A DNA stretch of 64,000 bases from Alphaproteobacteria bacterium (GTDB taxonomy: Bacteria; Pseudomonadota; Alphaproteobacteria; Rhizobiales; Aestuariivirgaceae), in assembly GCA_024640405.1 (NCBI GenBank), contig JAHEFB010000016.1:1-64000 (forward strand), in the 5' to 3' direction. Below, piece after piece: positions 18,477 through 27,142 of the stretch. The notes under the pieces were generated by a model, which did not search any database, was not told the origin of the DNA, and saw only the letters and a list, made by a program, of their open reading frames with translations. How positions within the stretch are numbered: the stretch's first letter is position 1; each line of letters starts with the position of its first letter. The translations under genes were made by a program, and so were the position numbers.

Positions 18477-18874
18477 TGGCAGCTCGATTCGTCAAGGTTT
18501 CGGACGTAATGCAAACCTCGTTGCACTTTGTCAGCGGTGTGGCTAGCGTAAAAGACGCGATTAAAGAGATGAGCCAGCACGAAGTCAGCTCGCTGGTGAT
18601 TGAGCACCGCCATGATGGTGATGAGTATGGCTTGCTGACAGTTCACGACATTGCGGCCAAAGTCGTTGCCATCAACCGTTCAGCTGAACGTACCAACGTA
18701 TATGAAATAATGACAAAGCCGGCGCTGACACTCAGTGGCAACATGAATGTAAAATACGCCATCCGGCTGCTGGCTCGACTCGAATTGACCAGGGCGCTGG
18801 TCGTTGGTGATGAGGGGTTGCTGGGTCTGGTTACCTTGCGTGATTTGGTACTGAGCTTTTCAGGCGCCGATTGA
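18476..18874 (+). CDS. CBS-pair protein of the DUF1538/PII operon
   Basis: A 132-residue stand-alone CBS pair. CBS1 covers about residues 10-60 (LTVHDIAAKVVAIN) and CBS2 about 70-128 (YEIMTKPALTLS to LVTLRDLVLSFS). Its ATG overlaps the preceding stop as TAATG and follows AAGGAGG. Together with the PII-like gene it provides a second putative adenine-nucleotide sensor for the same membrane protein pair. Confidence 0.9.
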   Translation: MAARFVKVSDVMQTSLHFVSGVASVKDAIKEMSQHEVSSLVIEHRHDGDEYGLLTVHDIAAKVVAINRSAERTNVYEIMTKPALTLSGNMNVKYAIRLLARLELTRALVVGDEGLLGLVTLRDLVLSFSGAD

Positions 18875-19252
18875 TCAGCTCTCGCGACACGGATCCGATG
18901 ACTTTCAGAGTTATCGGGCGGTGCTGTTTACCTGGTGGCACCAGCTGAACTCTCAACTCAAGCGCAAGTGTGAACTCCCTCGAAAGGGCAACTGAGCGGG
19001 TCAAATTTCTCCGACTGTCATTTCTTGATCTACATCAAGGAAATAGGCGCGCCGGTAGCATACCGTTTTATAATCGCAAGACCCACGAAGAAGGGGTCGG
19101 CATGCAACCACCTAAATGTTGGGGAGATTTTCCGCACACAAGAATTGACGCTGCACTGGTTCCGGACTTGGCCGGAGCCTGACGGCTGTTCCACGGAATA
19201 CCAACACCTTTGGTTTCCGACATGTGCAGGTGTACTCAGGAAGGATAGCAAC
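18875..19252. other. Intergenic region carrying an FNR-controlled promoter
   Basis: A 378-base stretch between the CBS gene and the lysine-rich protein gene. It contains the perfect FNR box at 19025-19038 and a -10-like TACCGT at 19061-19066, placed for a class II FNR promoter with a start near 19073. A better -10 consensus, TATAAT, lies at 19069-19074. The predicted 5' leader is about 170-180 bases with no recognised riboswitch. An in-frame extension of the next gene reaches back to 19025 but overlaps these promoter elements. Confidence 0.55.
19025..19038. promoter_or_regulatory. Perfect FNR box upstream of the Lys-rich/DUF47/PiT operon
   Basis: TTGAT-CTAC-ATCAA matches the FNR/FnrL consensus at all ten conserved positions. 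Its centre (19031.5) is 32 bases from the centre of TACCGT at 19061-19066, as expected for a class II activated promoter reading rightward. Confidence 0.8.
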
Positions 19253-19630
19253 ATGCCAGAGATAGTCGAAATTTCGGGAATTGGCCCGGCCTTGGCATTG
19301 GCTTGTGCCAAGGCGGGATTTTTGCGCGTCGATGAAATTGCCGGCGCTGCGCCGGCCGAACTGGCCGCCGTGCCCGGAATTGGCGAAATGCGCGCCGTAA
19401 AGCTGATCGGCGCAGCCCAGTCACTATTGAATGGTGCGGAAAAACCAATGGCTGAAGACACAGCACGCGTGAATACCAAAAACGACAAAATGCAGGCCAA
19501 GGCCAAAACCGAAAAATCCAAAAAGGGTAAGAAGAAAAAGAAAAAGGATCAGAAGAAAAACAAAAAGAAGAACGGCAAAGGCAAAAAGAACTCGGAGAAG
19601 AAAAAATCCAAATCTGGAAAGAAAAAGTAA
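19253..19630 (+). CDS. Helix-hairpin-helix protein with extreme lysine-rich tail
   Basis: A 125-residue protein in two parts. Residues 1-63 form a helix-hairpin-helix-type module with two GIG turns (EISGIGPALALACAKAGF and VPGIGEMRAVKLIGAA), a fold that binds the DNA backbone non-specifically. From about residue 74 to the end the sequence is almost entirely Lys with Asn, Gly, Ser and Glu, so it is intrinsically disordered and strongly cationic. The ATG at 19253 follows AGGAAGG at eight bases. It heads an FNR-box operon with DUF47 and PiT. A nucleoid- or polyphosphate-binding role fits both charge and context but is inference. Confidence 0.82.
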   Translation: MPEIVEISGIGPALALACAKAGFLRVDEIAGAAPAELAAVPGIGEMRAVKLIGAAQSLLNGAEKPMAEDTARVNTKNDKMQAKAKTEKSKKGKKKKKKDQKKNKKKNGKGKKNSEKKKSKSGKKK

Positions 19631-19719
19631 TCGTCATTCATCTTTATGTCGGACGAAGGATGCTCTTTGGCATTTTGCCGACGACCAGAAACACAGCTGG
19701 AAATTGGGAGACTTAGCCA

Positions 19720-20400
19720 ATGGCAGGAAGCAATCCGTTTGCGAATTTGTTCGGACGCTCGCCGTTCAAGCCGATGCAAAAACACATGAGAACGGTCAAG
19801 AAATGCGTCGCACAAGTTACCCATATTTTCGAAGCGCTTTGCGAGGGCGACCAGGAAAAAGTTAAAGCCGTAAAGGAACGAATATTCGAGCTCGAAAACG
19901 AAGCGGACGCGATCAAGAACGAATTGCGCGCCCACCTCCCCAAGAGCCTGTTCATGCCTGTTGACCGACGGGATCTGCTGGAGGTCCTCGATCTCCAGGA
20001 CTCAATCGCCGATACGGCCCAGGACATTGCCGGCCTGCTTGTCGAACGCAAGATGGAGGTGGTGGAGGGTATGCAAGAGCCATTGCTCACGCTGGTACGG
20101 CGATGCGTGGACGCGTGTAATCAAGCTGCAAAGATTATTGAGCGCCTGGATGAACTGGTGGAGACCGGTTTCCGTGGGCGTGAGTCCGAGGCCGTGATCG
20201 AGATGGTCGAGCAGTTGAACAGGATAGAATCCGACACCGACCAAATGGGGCTGGAACTGGCACGCAGCCTGTTTGCTCGCGAAGACGACATGAAGCCCGT
20301 GTCTGTCATGTTCTGGTACGACCTGATCATGATGATCGGCGACCTGGCTGATTATGCTGAAAAGGTTGGAAATCGTCTGCGGTTGTTGCTGGCGCGTTGA
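19720..20400 (+). CDS. DUF47 (TIGR00153) PhoU-like phosphate transport regulator
   Basis: A 226-residue all-helical PhoU-like protein of the DUF47 family, which is nearly always encoded beside PiT phosphate transporters and is thought to regulate them. Typical elements are the N-terminal FANLFGRSPFKPMQKHM, ELENEADAIKNELRAHLPKS with conserved acidic metal-binding positions, and the VDRRDLLEVLDLQDSIADT segment. It starts after GGGAG and ends 18 bases before the PiT start, so the two are co-transcribed. Confidence 0.94.
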   Translation: MAGSNPFANLFGRSPFKPMQKHMRTVKKCVAQVTHIFEALCEGDQEKVKAVKERIFELENEADAIKNELRAHLPKSLFMPVDRRDLLEVLDLQDSIADTAQDIAGLLVERKMEVVEGMQEPLLTLVRRCVDACNQAAKIIERLDELVETGFRGRESEAVIEMVEQLNRIESDTDQMGLELARSLFAREDDMKPVSVMFWYDLIMMIGDLADYAEKVGNRLRLLLAR

Positions 20401-20418
20401 TATTTGGAGAACGAAACG

Positions 20419-21687
20419 ATGGAAATAATCCAGACGCATGGCACGTTGTTCATAGTCCTTGCAGTGATTTTCGGCCTCTACATGACGTGGGGGATTGGCG
20501 CAAACGATGTGGCAAATGTCATGGGCACGTCGGTTGGTTCCGGCGCGATTACCGTGAAAACGGCAATTATCATTGCCGCTGTCTTCGAGTTTGGCGGCGC
20601 AGCACTTGCCGGTGGACATGTCACCAAGACCATCCGCAAGGGAATAATCGATCCCTCATCCATCACTCAAAATCCTGAAATTTTGTTGCTCGGAATGCTT
20701 GCTGCCCTATTGGCTGCCGCCGTCTGGCTGATGATTGCATCGTCACGGGGTTGGCCAGTGTCAACCACCCATTCGATTGTCGGTGCCGTGGTCGGCTTCG
20801 CCATCGCGGCGATCGGTCTTGAAGCTGTTGAGTGGGGAAAGATCAGCCAGATCGTTGCCAGTTGGGTAGTGTCGCCGCTTCTTGGTGGTGCAATATCATT
20901 TGTCCTGATGCTGAGTATTCGAAAGTTTATCCTTAATGCATCGCATCCATTCGAAGCAGCCAAGCGTTGGGGACCTGTGTACGTTTTCCTGGTCGGTTTC
21001 ACCATATCGCTGGTGACAATTTTCAAGGGCTTGAAGCATCTCAAAATAGAACTGAGTGGTCCTTCCAGTTTTCTGGTCGCTTCGTTGATCGGCTTAGGTA
21101 TCGCTTGCATCGGTTACATGTTGATCAAACGGGTCAAGGTCGACAAGGAGGCGGAGAAGGATTTCCACTATGCCAGTGTGGAGAAGGTGTTCGTCCCTAT
21201 GATGCTGTTCACAGCGTGCGGCATGGCTTTCGCTCACGGTTCCAACGACGTCGCCAACGGCGTTGGCCCGATGGCAGCAGTCGTCGGCCTGGTCCAGTCA
21301 GGTGGTGAAGTGGCGCAAAAGTCAGAGTTGCCATTGTGGATTCTCGTGGTTGGCGGCTTTGGCATCGTCGTTGGCCTTGCCACCTACGGCTATAAAGTGA
21401 TGCGAACCATCGGGACCAAGATAACTGAATTGACGCCGACGCGTGCGTTCTGCGCAACCATGGCTGCGGCGATAACTGTCGTACTGGCCTCGCGTACGGG
21501 AATGCCGGTATCTACCACACATATCGCGGTCGGTGGCGTAGTTGGCGTCGGTATGGCACGGGGAATAGGTGCAATTGATCTGCGGGTAATCAGTGGCATT
21601 GTGATGTCCTGGATAATAACCTTGCCGGTCGGCGGTATCCTGGCTGCCCTGTTCTACTACACGCTTCGCGGCATGTTTGTAGGTTGA
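20419..21687 (+). CDS. PiT-family inorganic phosphate transporter
   Basis: A 422-residue low-affinity Pi/cation transporter in the inner membrane. The two inverted PiT signatures are seen as GIGANDVANVMGTSVGSGA near the N-terminus and AHGSNDVANGVGPM near residue 275, with the paired PVSTTHSIVG and PVSTTHIAVG motifs. A charged cytoplasmic loop (IKRVKVDKEAEKD) separates the halves. The start is ATG 20419, nine bases after GGAG; a TTG at 20404 is in frame but lacks spacing. It follows its DUF47 partner in the FNR-box operon. PiT carriers are reversible with metal-phosphate, so uptake or release is possible. Confidence 0.95.
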   Translation: MEIIQTHGTLFIVLAVIFGLYMTWGIGANDVANVMGTSVGSGAITVKTAIIIAAVFEFGGAALAGGHVTKTIRKGIIDPSSITQNPEILLLGMLAALLAAAVWLMIASSRGWPVSTTHSIVGAVVGFAIAAIGLEAVEWGKISQIVASWVVSPLLGGAISFVLMLSIRKFILNASHPFEAAKRWGPVYVFLVGFTISLVTIFKGLKHLKIELSGPSSFLVASLIGLGIACIGYMLIKRVKVDKEAEKDFHYASVEKVFVPMMLFTACGMAFAHGSNDVANGVGPMAAVVGLVQSGGEVAQKSELPLWILVVGGFGIVVGLATYGYKVMRTIGTKITELTPTRAFCATMAAAITVVLASRTGMPVSTTHIAVGGVVGVGMARGIGAIDLRVISGIVMSWIITLPVGGILAALFYYTLRGMFVG

Positions 21688-21733
21688 TTGAAGGTTGAAG
21701 ATTGCGCTAAACGACCTCGGGCACACACCGCTT

Positions 21734-23212
21734 TTACCCCTGCACGTCGCCTGCAGCTGCATTTTTTAGGAACGTCAACGCCGCCTCAGGGACAAATTCC
21801 AGCGGTGTTGCGTGGCCTTCGGACATAACCATTGCGGCCAGCCGGTGAGTGTGGGCCGAATATACAATGTGATGCCCTTCGATACCGCCAACGTCCAGCC
21901 ACAGTGTATCTTCATTCGACTGCGGTGTATGACCGACAATCAATGGCGCGTGCTTTGGAAGATTGAGCGTTCGGCGAAACCGCTTGACACTTCCCTTAGA
22001 GTACCCCGATGGCCGGTCACCCCGGCGCAACCGGTTCCATACCAATTCGGACTGGATACCCGGATAGCGCCGAATGTTGACCAGGACGTTGAGATTGACT
22101 TTGGAGCGCACCGGCGCCCCATGACAGGCCGCGAAATTATTGCCCTGAACAACGAATGCCAACCCGTCGAACAATTTCTCGATCTCGCCAACATAAGCCT
22201 TTCCGCGCAATGTTCTGAGATGCCTCTGAAAAAGCATGCCCTGCAGCACGCCGCCCTTGCCTACATCGGGAGAGAAACTTTCATGATTACCGTGAACATA
22301 AAAAACATTCTTCGGAAAGCGTCGCTTCAACATACAGAACAGGTCCAGTATAAAAACGGACGATTTCATATCCTCGAGTTCGTTATTCTCCTGACTGTGA
22401 ACCATATCTCCCAAAAAAACCAAACAGGCCTTGTTGCTCTCCAGTGACGCCAGAAGGCCTCCCTCTGCAACCACGCGAAGAACATTATCGGCTCTTGCAT
22501 GAACATCACCCAAAACCACCACGGTCATATCGTTCGGGAACTGGATGATGCCACCCGGATTTCCATCGTCGTCCAATGATCGGTACGCCTCGGACGCGAC
22601 GATGGCATTGACCTCGCGGATAATGTCCAGCGCCTGTTCGTTTTCAAACTGAACCATCGGGCACCCCAAGACATTCGGCAATCGCAGCAGGTTGTCGCGC
22701 CGGGCCTTCCAAACCGGTGTGGAAGAATCGATTTTGGAAATACAGGTCGGCAATTCCGGTTCCAGCGGCTGGAAAACCAGGTCTCCCTTACGATTGAAGA
22801 CTTTAACATGGCGATCAGCTACCGACTTGTCGAAGCCGAACACCCAGGTTTGCAGGTCCTCCGAGCGCCCCAAAATCACGGCCTCGCCGGGCTTTATGCG
22901 GATAAATTTGGGAGTAGTTTCATAAAACGCATGGCCCGGATGGACGATCCATTCTCGTGAACCGCCTTTTTCACTACCAGTAAGCGGAAGGTCGGGATGA
23001 AATTCGAGGGCTACGTTTCCAAGGATCAATTGAAACGGATCACCTTGCCACGCAATTCGCACGTTGCCATTCAATGCCAGTGGCGAGGAATTCGGCGTTG
23101 TTAGATCACCACTTGGTGTCTTTGAAAGGAAATTGCCAATCCGGGCGAACAGAGATGGTTTCACCGCGCCATCTGAAGTGGACGTTGTCTCGGTTTCGGT
23201 GCTCGATGTCAT
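21734..23212 (-). CDS. FHA-like domain plus PPP-type serine/threonine phosphatase
   Basis: A 492-residue two-part protein. Residues about 70-155 resemble an FHA phosphothreonine-binding domain, with AVILGRSEDLQTWVFG and VADRHVKVFNRKGDLVFQP in the right places for the GR and SxxH-type motifs. From about residue 228 the metallophosphatase core is clear: GDVHARADNV, FLGDMVHSQ, VYVHGNHESF, CHGAPV and VGHTPQS. The second motif has His instead of the usual Asp-Arg-Gly continuation. It overlaps the upstream P-loop gene by four bases and lies downstream of ppk1 on the same strand. Its substrate is unknown; a phosphoprotein or nucleotide phosphatase role is likely. Confidence 0.82.
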   Translation of the reverse strand: MTSSTETETTSTSDGAVKPSLFARIGNFLSKTPSGDLTTPNSSPLALNGNVRIAWQGDPFQLILGNVALEFHPDLPLTGSEKGGSREWIVHPGHAFYETTPKFIRIKPGEAVILGRSEDLQTWVFGFDKSVADRHVKVFNRKGDLVFQPLEPELPTCISKIDSSTPVWKARRDNLLRLPNVLGCPMVQFENEQALDIIREVNAIVASEAYRSLDDDGNPGGIIQFPNDMTVVVLGDVHARADNVLRVVAEGGLLASLESNKACLVFLGDMVHSQENNELEDMKSSVFILDLFCMLKRRFPKNVFYVHGNHESFSPDVGKGGVLQGMLFQRHLRTLRGKAYVGEIEKLFDGLAFVVQGNNFAACHGAPVRSKVNLNVLVNIRRYPGIQSELVWNRLRRGDRPSGYSKGSVKRFRRTLNLPKHAPLIVGHTPQSNEDTLWLDVGGIEGHHIVYSAHTHRLAAMVMSEGHATPLEFVPEAALTFLKNAAAGDVQG

Positions 23213-23838
23213 AGGCTCGGCGGTTTGTTACATTCCAAAATCTTCATCGGAGCCCCTTCTCGCTCAGTCCTCACATAGACATGCATATCCGATATCCAGA
23301 AGTACCAGGCAATGGTGCGATAGAAATCGACCTGACGCGCGACGATTTCCGGCGTAATGAGCCGGTCATGCGGAAACAATCCAGTCTTTGCCCGTTCGAT
23401 CCGATCCCTGTATATCTGGTCGGCAGGCGGCAGAATGAATTCAAATACAAATCGTGTCCGCCAGTCGACTCCGAAAAACCATGCCTTTTTCGGCGGAATC
23501 CGAAGCCGGCTGAAGTCCATTTCCAGAGTTTCAAAATCGTTCAACCAGGCATCGTCCAGCACGGTCAATGCCTCGTCATGCCCCTTGAACGGTGCGCCAA
23601 GATGAAGCTCGCGTGGCCTGAAAGTCAGCGCCTGCATCCGCCACCAGTTGGGCTGAGAAAGATCAACATAGCCCTCATAGGGCCAACCGCGCATCTTGCT
23701 TACGAGGGTGCTTTTGCCCGAGCCCGGCGGACCGGTAATGAGGAACTGGCGAAATTTGGGTTCTTCCGGAAACTGAATTCCATTGATGTCCTGCAATTCG
23801 TCGATTGGCGCCAGGATCAAATCTTCAACAGCAATCAT
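23209..23838 (-). CDS. P-loop kinase/NTPase-like protein
   Basis: A 209-residue cytoplasmic protein with a Walker A motif FLITGPPGSGKSTLVSKM at about residues 32-49. An acidic LTVLDDAWLNDFE (about 90-103) is a candidate Walker B, and later Arg-rich helices (IYRDRIERAKTG) could form a lid. It resembles small-molecule, polynucleotide and zeta-type kinases, but I cannot assign a substrate. It overlaps the FHA-phosphatase gene by ATGA and follows ppk1 by 87 bases. A kinase-phosphatase pair acting on the same target is a reasonable guess. Confidence 0.75.
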   Translation of the reverse strand: MIAVEDLILAPIDELQDINGIQFPEEPKFRQFLITGPPGSGKSTLVSKMRGWPYEGYVDLSQPNWWRMQALTFRPRELHLGAPFKGHDEALTVLDDAWLNDFETLEMDFSRLRIPPKKAWFFGVDWRTRFVFEFILPPADQIYRDRIERAKTGLFPHDRLITPEIVARQVDFYRTIAWYFWISDMHVYVRTEREGAPMKILECNKPPSL

Positions 23839-23925
23839 CGTGTTGGCCTATTGCAGGAATGGAATGTATCCATTCTTCAAGTTTCACATCACCATATGCA
23901 GCATGCAGGGCCATTGTCGCAGCGA

Positions 23926-26900
23926 TCAAGCGGTGGTTCGTCGAGCGATGGCCTTCGGTCTCATCAACCTCTTCTTCCTTGCCTCGAGGTGCCGTTGCTC
24001 AGCCATATCGATCATTACCTGCTGACAACCGTGTTCGGATTCTACGTTTTTCGGCTGGCGTTGCGTGTAACTCCCGTCAGAATTCATCTCCCAGACATTA
24101 CGCTGGTCATGCAACTGCAGGTCCAGAAACTCACGCAACCGTTCAACCAGCACCTTGTCCTCTATCGGCGCGATAACTTCCGCACGGCTTTTCAGGTTAC
24201 GCATCATCAGATCAGCAGATCCGATATAGTATTCCTCATCTCCGCCATTTCTGAAATGGTAGATACGTGCGTGCTCAAGAAACCGTCCGACCACACTGAT
24301 AACCGAAATATTTTCAGACAGACCCGGAATGCCTGGCCGCAAGCGACAGGTATCGCGAATGATCAAATCGATTTTCACCCCTACACGGGATGCGCGGTAC
24401 AGCGCCTCGGTAATATCCGGATCTTCCAGAGCGTTGGTCTTCAACCGGATCAATCCGCGCGAACGGCTGGAGCTTTTGGAAATCTCACGATCAATCTTGT
24501 TGAGAATCTGTTCCTTCATGTTGCGTGGTGATACCAGAATCTTCTTGTATCGCCGCAACGGCTGACAGCCGGAGGTCAGGAAATTGAAGAAATTGGCAAT
24601 GTCCGAGCCGATTTCCTCATCGCACGTCAGCAACCCGAAATCCACGTACATTCGCGCCGTTCCGGCATGATAGTTTCCTGTGCCAATGTGAGCGTAGTGG
24701 CGCAGGCCATTAAAGTCGCGACGGATCACCAGTACGAGCTTTGAGTGGGTTTTGAGGCCAACGATGCCATAAGTGACATGAATGCCGGCTTCTTCCAGAC
24801 GGTTTGCCCAGTTTATGTTGGCCGCTTCGTCAAACCGCGCCTTGAGTTCGACCGCCACGGCAACCTGCTTGCCATTCTGAGCCGCCTCAATCAGATAATC
24901 GACAATGCCGGTTCCTTCTGTCGTACGATACAAGGTCATCTTGATTGCCAACACTTTTGGATCACGGCACGCTTCGCGAACAAAACGCACTACCGAAGTG
25001 TTGAAAGATTCATATGGATGCTGCAGCAGGAATGGCCCCTTGTTGCGGATCGCATGAAAGATGTTTGGTTCGCCGTCCAGTTCCATATTGTCAATCGGGT
25101 GGTGATCCGGATCATGCAACTCGGCGACCTTGTTTGCCGCAATTTCGAACAGGTCACGCATGCCAAGCATGACGTCGCCTTCAAACACGTCCTCGTCCTC
25201 GTCCAAACCGAGCTCGGCGGCGAGCATGCCGCGGTGCACAGACTCAATTCCACGAGACGTCTCCAGACGCACGATCGGAGCAAACTTGCGGTCCCGTACC
25301 TCACTCTCAATCAGTTCAAGCAGATCATCTGCTGCATCCTCTTCGCGTTCGGTATTGGCATTGCGCGTTACCCTGAATACCTCGCATGTCAGGACTTCAA
25401 CCTCGGGAAACAGTACATCAAGGTTGTTGGCCATAACGTCTTCAAGCAGCACGAACCTGTTGGTAGAACCAACCCGAACGAACCTCGGAACGGCATTGCC
25501 GGTTGGAACCTTGACGCGAGCCATGATCGGCGCCGCCTCGCCCGCTGTGCGCAACGTAACGAGCAGGTTCAATGACAGATTTGAAATATGCGGGAACGGA
25601 TGCGACGGGTCCATGGCCAGCGGTGTCACCAGTGGATAGATATTCTGCAGGTAGTACGCCCGTACGCCAGCCTGTTCTTCTTCCAGAAGGTCCACATAGT
25701 CGGAAATTGCAATGTCGTGTTCCAGCAAATGTTTCTTCAGTTCCAGGAAAATTCCATTGGCCCTGGCCTGGATGTCGCGCACCATCGCGATGCTGTCCCG
25801 GATCTGCTCGCGAGGGCTACGGCCATCGACAGTAAGTTCGTGGATACCAGCACCAACCTGTTGCTTGAGTCCGCCAATGCGTTTCATGAAGAACTCATCC
25901 AGGTTACCGCCCACAATGGCGAGAAATTTTACACGCTCCAGTAACGGCGTGCGGCTGTCTTCAGCCTCGTGCAGGACGCGTTTGTTGAACTCGAGCCATG
26001 TGAGTTCACGATTGAGGTAGAGTTCTGGGGCTTTCAGATTCTTGCCGGTTTCAGCTTCCGAAACTGCCGCTTTGTCTGCAGCCGCCTTAGCCTTCTGTGC
26101 GGCGCGCTCCGCGTCAGCTTTCGAAACGGCCGCGGCGTGAGCGGCCGAGGCGGCCATTTCCAGCTTTTCGGCCGCCTTTGCAGACGCCCGTGTGCCATCA
26201 ACCGCGGCCCGCGTTTCCTTGCGCGCGTGCCCGACAGTAGCCTTGGTTCTTGCCAGTGACTGTCCGGCTCGCTCCTTTGGGCCGCGCGCCGCGGATTCGG
26301 CTTTCTTCGCTGCCTGTTCGGTTCGCTTGACAGCCGATGCGGCCTCCTCAACTTTCTTGGACGCCGCCAAGGCCTCCGCCTTGGCTTTGCTCGCCAGCAC
26401 TTTCACCTTCTCTGCAATGGCATGTGATTCTGCTTCCTGGGCCTCCGCCTGCTGGATCAACTTGGCCAACAGGCGCCTGGCGGGCTTGATTTCCGCAGGT
26501 GATGGGTTTTGTGCCCTTTCTGCTTGTGCCAGTTCGATCTCCGCGCCCTTTGCCTTGGCATTTGCCTTGATTGCCGCCATTTCCTTTGCGCGGGCTTCCA
26601 TGGCGACCGCTTCGCTTTCCGAAGCCAGTTTCACCGCATGCATCGCCATCTGTTCGGCCGCCAACGCTGCCTTTTTCGCAGCTTTGGCTTCCTTGTCTGC
26701 GCTGGCTGCAGCGCGGCCGAGGGCTGCGTGGTAGCGGCCACTTTCCACTTCAGCCAGGACAGCCTTGGTTGCAGCCTTGGTGTCCGAGACAGATTTTGCA
26801 GCGCTCGCCATCTGATCAGCAGCCCTGGATGCCTTCTGGTGGGACTTGGACGCGGCTAGGGAAGCACGGGTGGCATCGGTCTTGTTGGCCAACGTTTCAG

Positions 26901-26970
26901 GAGACAGCAGGTTGTTTTCAACTTCGTCAGTGCTCAACTTGTTCGTCGGTGGGTTGTTTGAATTTTGCAC
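23926..26970 (-). CDS. ppk1: Polyphosphate kinase PPK1 with long Ala/Lys-rich N-terminal extension
   Basis: PPK1 polymerises the gamma-phosphate of ATP into polyphosphate. The last ~700 residues are a normal PPK1 from YLNRELTWLEFNKRVL, with GGNLDEFFMKRIGGL, the catalytic His in VGLKTHSKLVLV and the second His in FLEHARIYHFRN, followed by YIGSADLMMRN. Before it lie about 310 residues made almost wholly of Ala, Lys, Glu and Ser in heptad-like order, a predicted long charged coiled coil that ordinary PPK1 enzymes lack. The chosen start is GTG 26970, about ten bases after GGAAACGGA; GTG 27066 is also in frame. A perfect FNR box lies at 27129-27142. Confidence 0.95.
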   Translation of the reverse strand: MQNSNNPPTNKLSTDEVENNLLSPETLANKTDATRASLAASKSHQKASRAADQMASAAKSVSDTKAATKAVLAEVESGRYHAALGRAAASADKEAKAAKKAALAAEQMAMHAVKLASESEAVAMEARAKEMAAIKANAKAKGAEIELAQAERAQNPSPAEIKPARRLLAKLIQQAEAQEAESHAIAEKVKVLASKAKAEALAASKKVEEAASAVKRTEQAAKKAESAARGPKERAGQSLARTKATVGHARKETRAAVDGTRASAKAAEKLEMAASAAHAAAVSKADAERAAQKAKAAADKAAVSEAETGKNLKAPELYLNRELTWLEFNKRVLHEAEDSRTPLLERVKFLAIVGGNLDEFFMKRIGGLKQQVGAGIHELTVDGRSPREQIRDSIAMVRDIQARANGIFLELKKHLLEHDIAISDYVDLLEEEQAGVRAYYLQNIYPLVTPLAMDPSHPFPHISNLSLNLLVTLRTAGEAAPIMARVKVPTGNAVPRFVRVGSTNRFVLLEDVMANNLDVLFPEVEVLTCEVFRVTRNANTEREEDAADDLLELIESEVRDRKFAPIVRLETSRGIESVHRGMLAAELGLDEDEDVFEGDVMLGMRDLFEIAANKVAELHDPDHHPIDNMELDGEPNIFHAIRNKGPFLLQHPYESFNTSVVRFVREACRDPKVLAIKMTLYRTTEGTGIVDYLIEAAQNGKQVAVAVELKARFDEAANINWANRLEEAGIHVTYGIVGLKTHSKLVLVIRRDFNGLRHYAHIGTGNYHAGTARMYVDFGLLTCDEEIGSDIANFFNFLTSGCQPLRRYKKILVSPRNMKEQILNKIDREISKSSSRSRGLIRLKTNALEDPDITEALYRASRVGVKIDLIIRDTCRLRPGIPGLSENISVISVVGRFLEHARIYHFRNGGDEEYYIGSADLMMRNLKSRAEVIAPIEDKVLVERLREFLDLQLHDQRNVWEMNSDGSYTQRQPKNVESEHGCQQVMIDMAEQRHLEARKKRLMRPKAIARRTTA

Positions 26971-27128
26971 AATGCATCCGTTTCCGGGGCGGTGCCCACT
27001 GAAGTAGCTAGATAAAATGCGTATTGCGTGCTGGTTTTCGTGACTGCAATCGCCGCAGATATGCACCCATCAAGGTTAGTCGGCGCCAGAGCAATGAATC
27101 ATCATCGACCGGTCAGACAGGCATTTCC

Positions 27129-27142
27129 TTGATCTGTATCAA
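27129..27142. promoter_or_regulatory. Perfect FNR box upstream of ppk1
   Basis: TTGAT-CTGT-ATCAA is a full consensus match. Reading leftward toward ppk1, a GATGAT hexamer (27106-27101) lies 32 bases from the box centre, which is the -10 position of a class II FNR promoter. It predicts a start near 27094. No good -10 is found at that distance in the other direction. Confidence 0.8.

Noticed and set aside
19549-19935. Phe-rich minus-strand frame over the poly-lysine tail
   Set aside because: Phe codons are the complement of the AAA/AAG lysine codons; it also overlaps the DUF47 gene.
26192-26734. 180-codon plus-strand frame opposite the PPK1 extension
   Set aside because: Ala/Ser/Phe-rich product arises from the complement of Lys/Ala codons. 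The PPK1 frame continues into a conserved core, so the minus strand is the real one.
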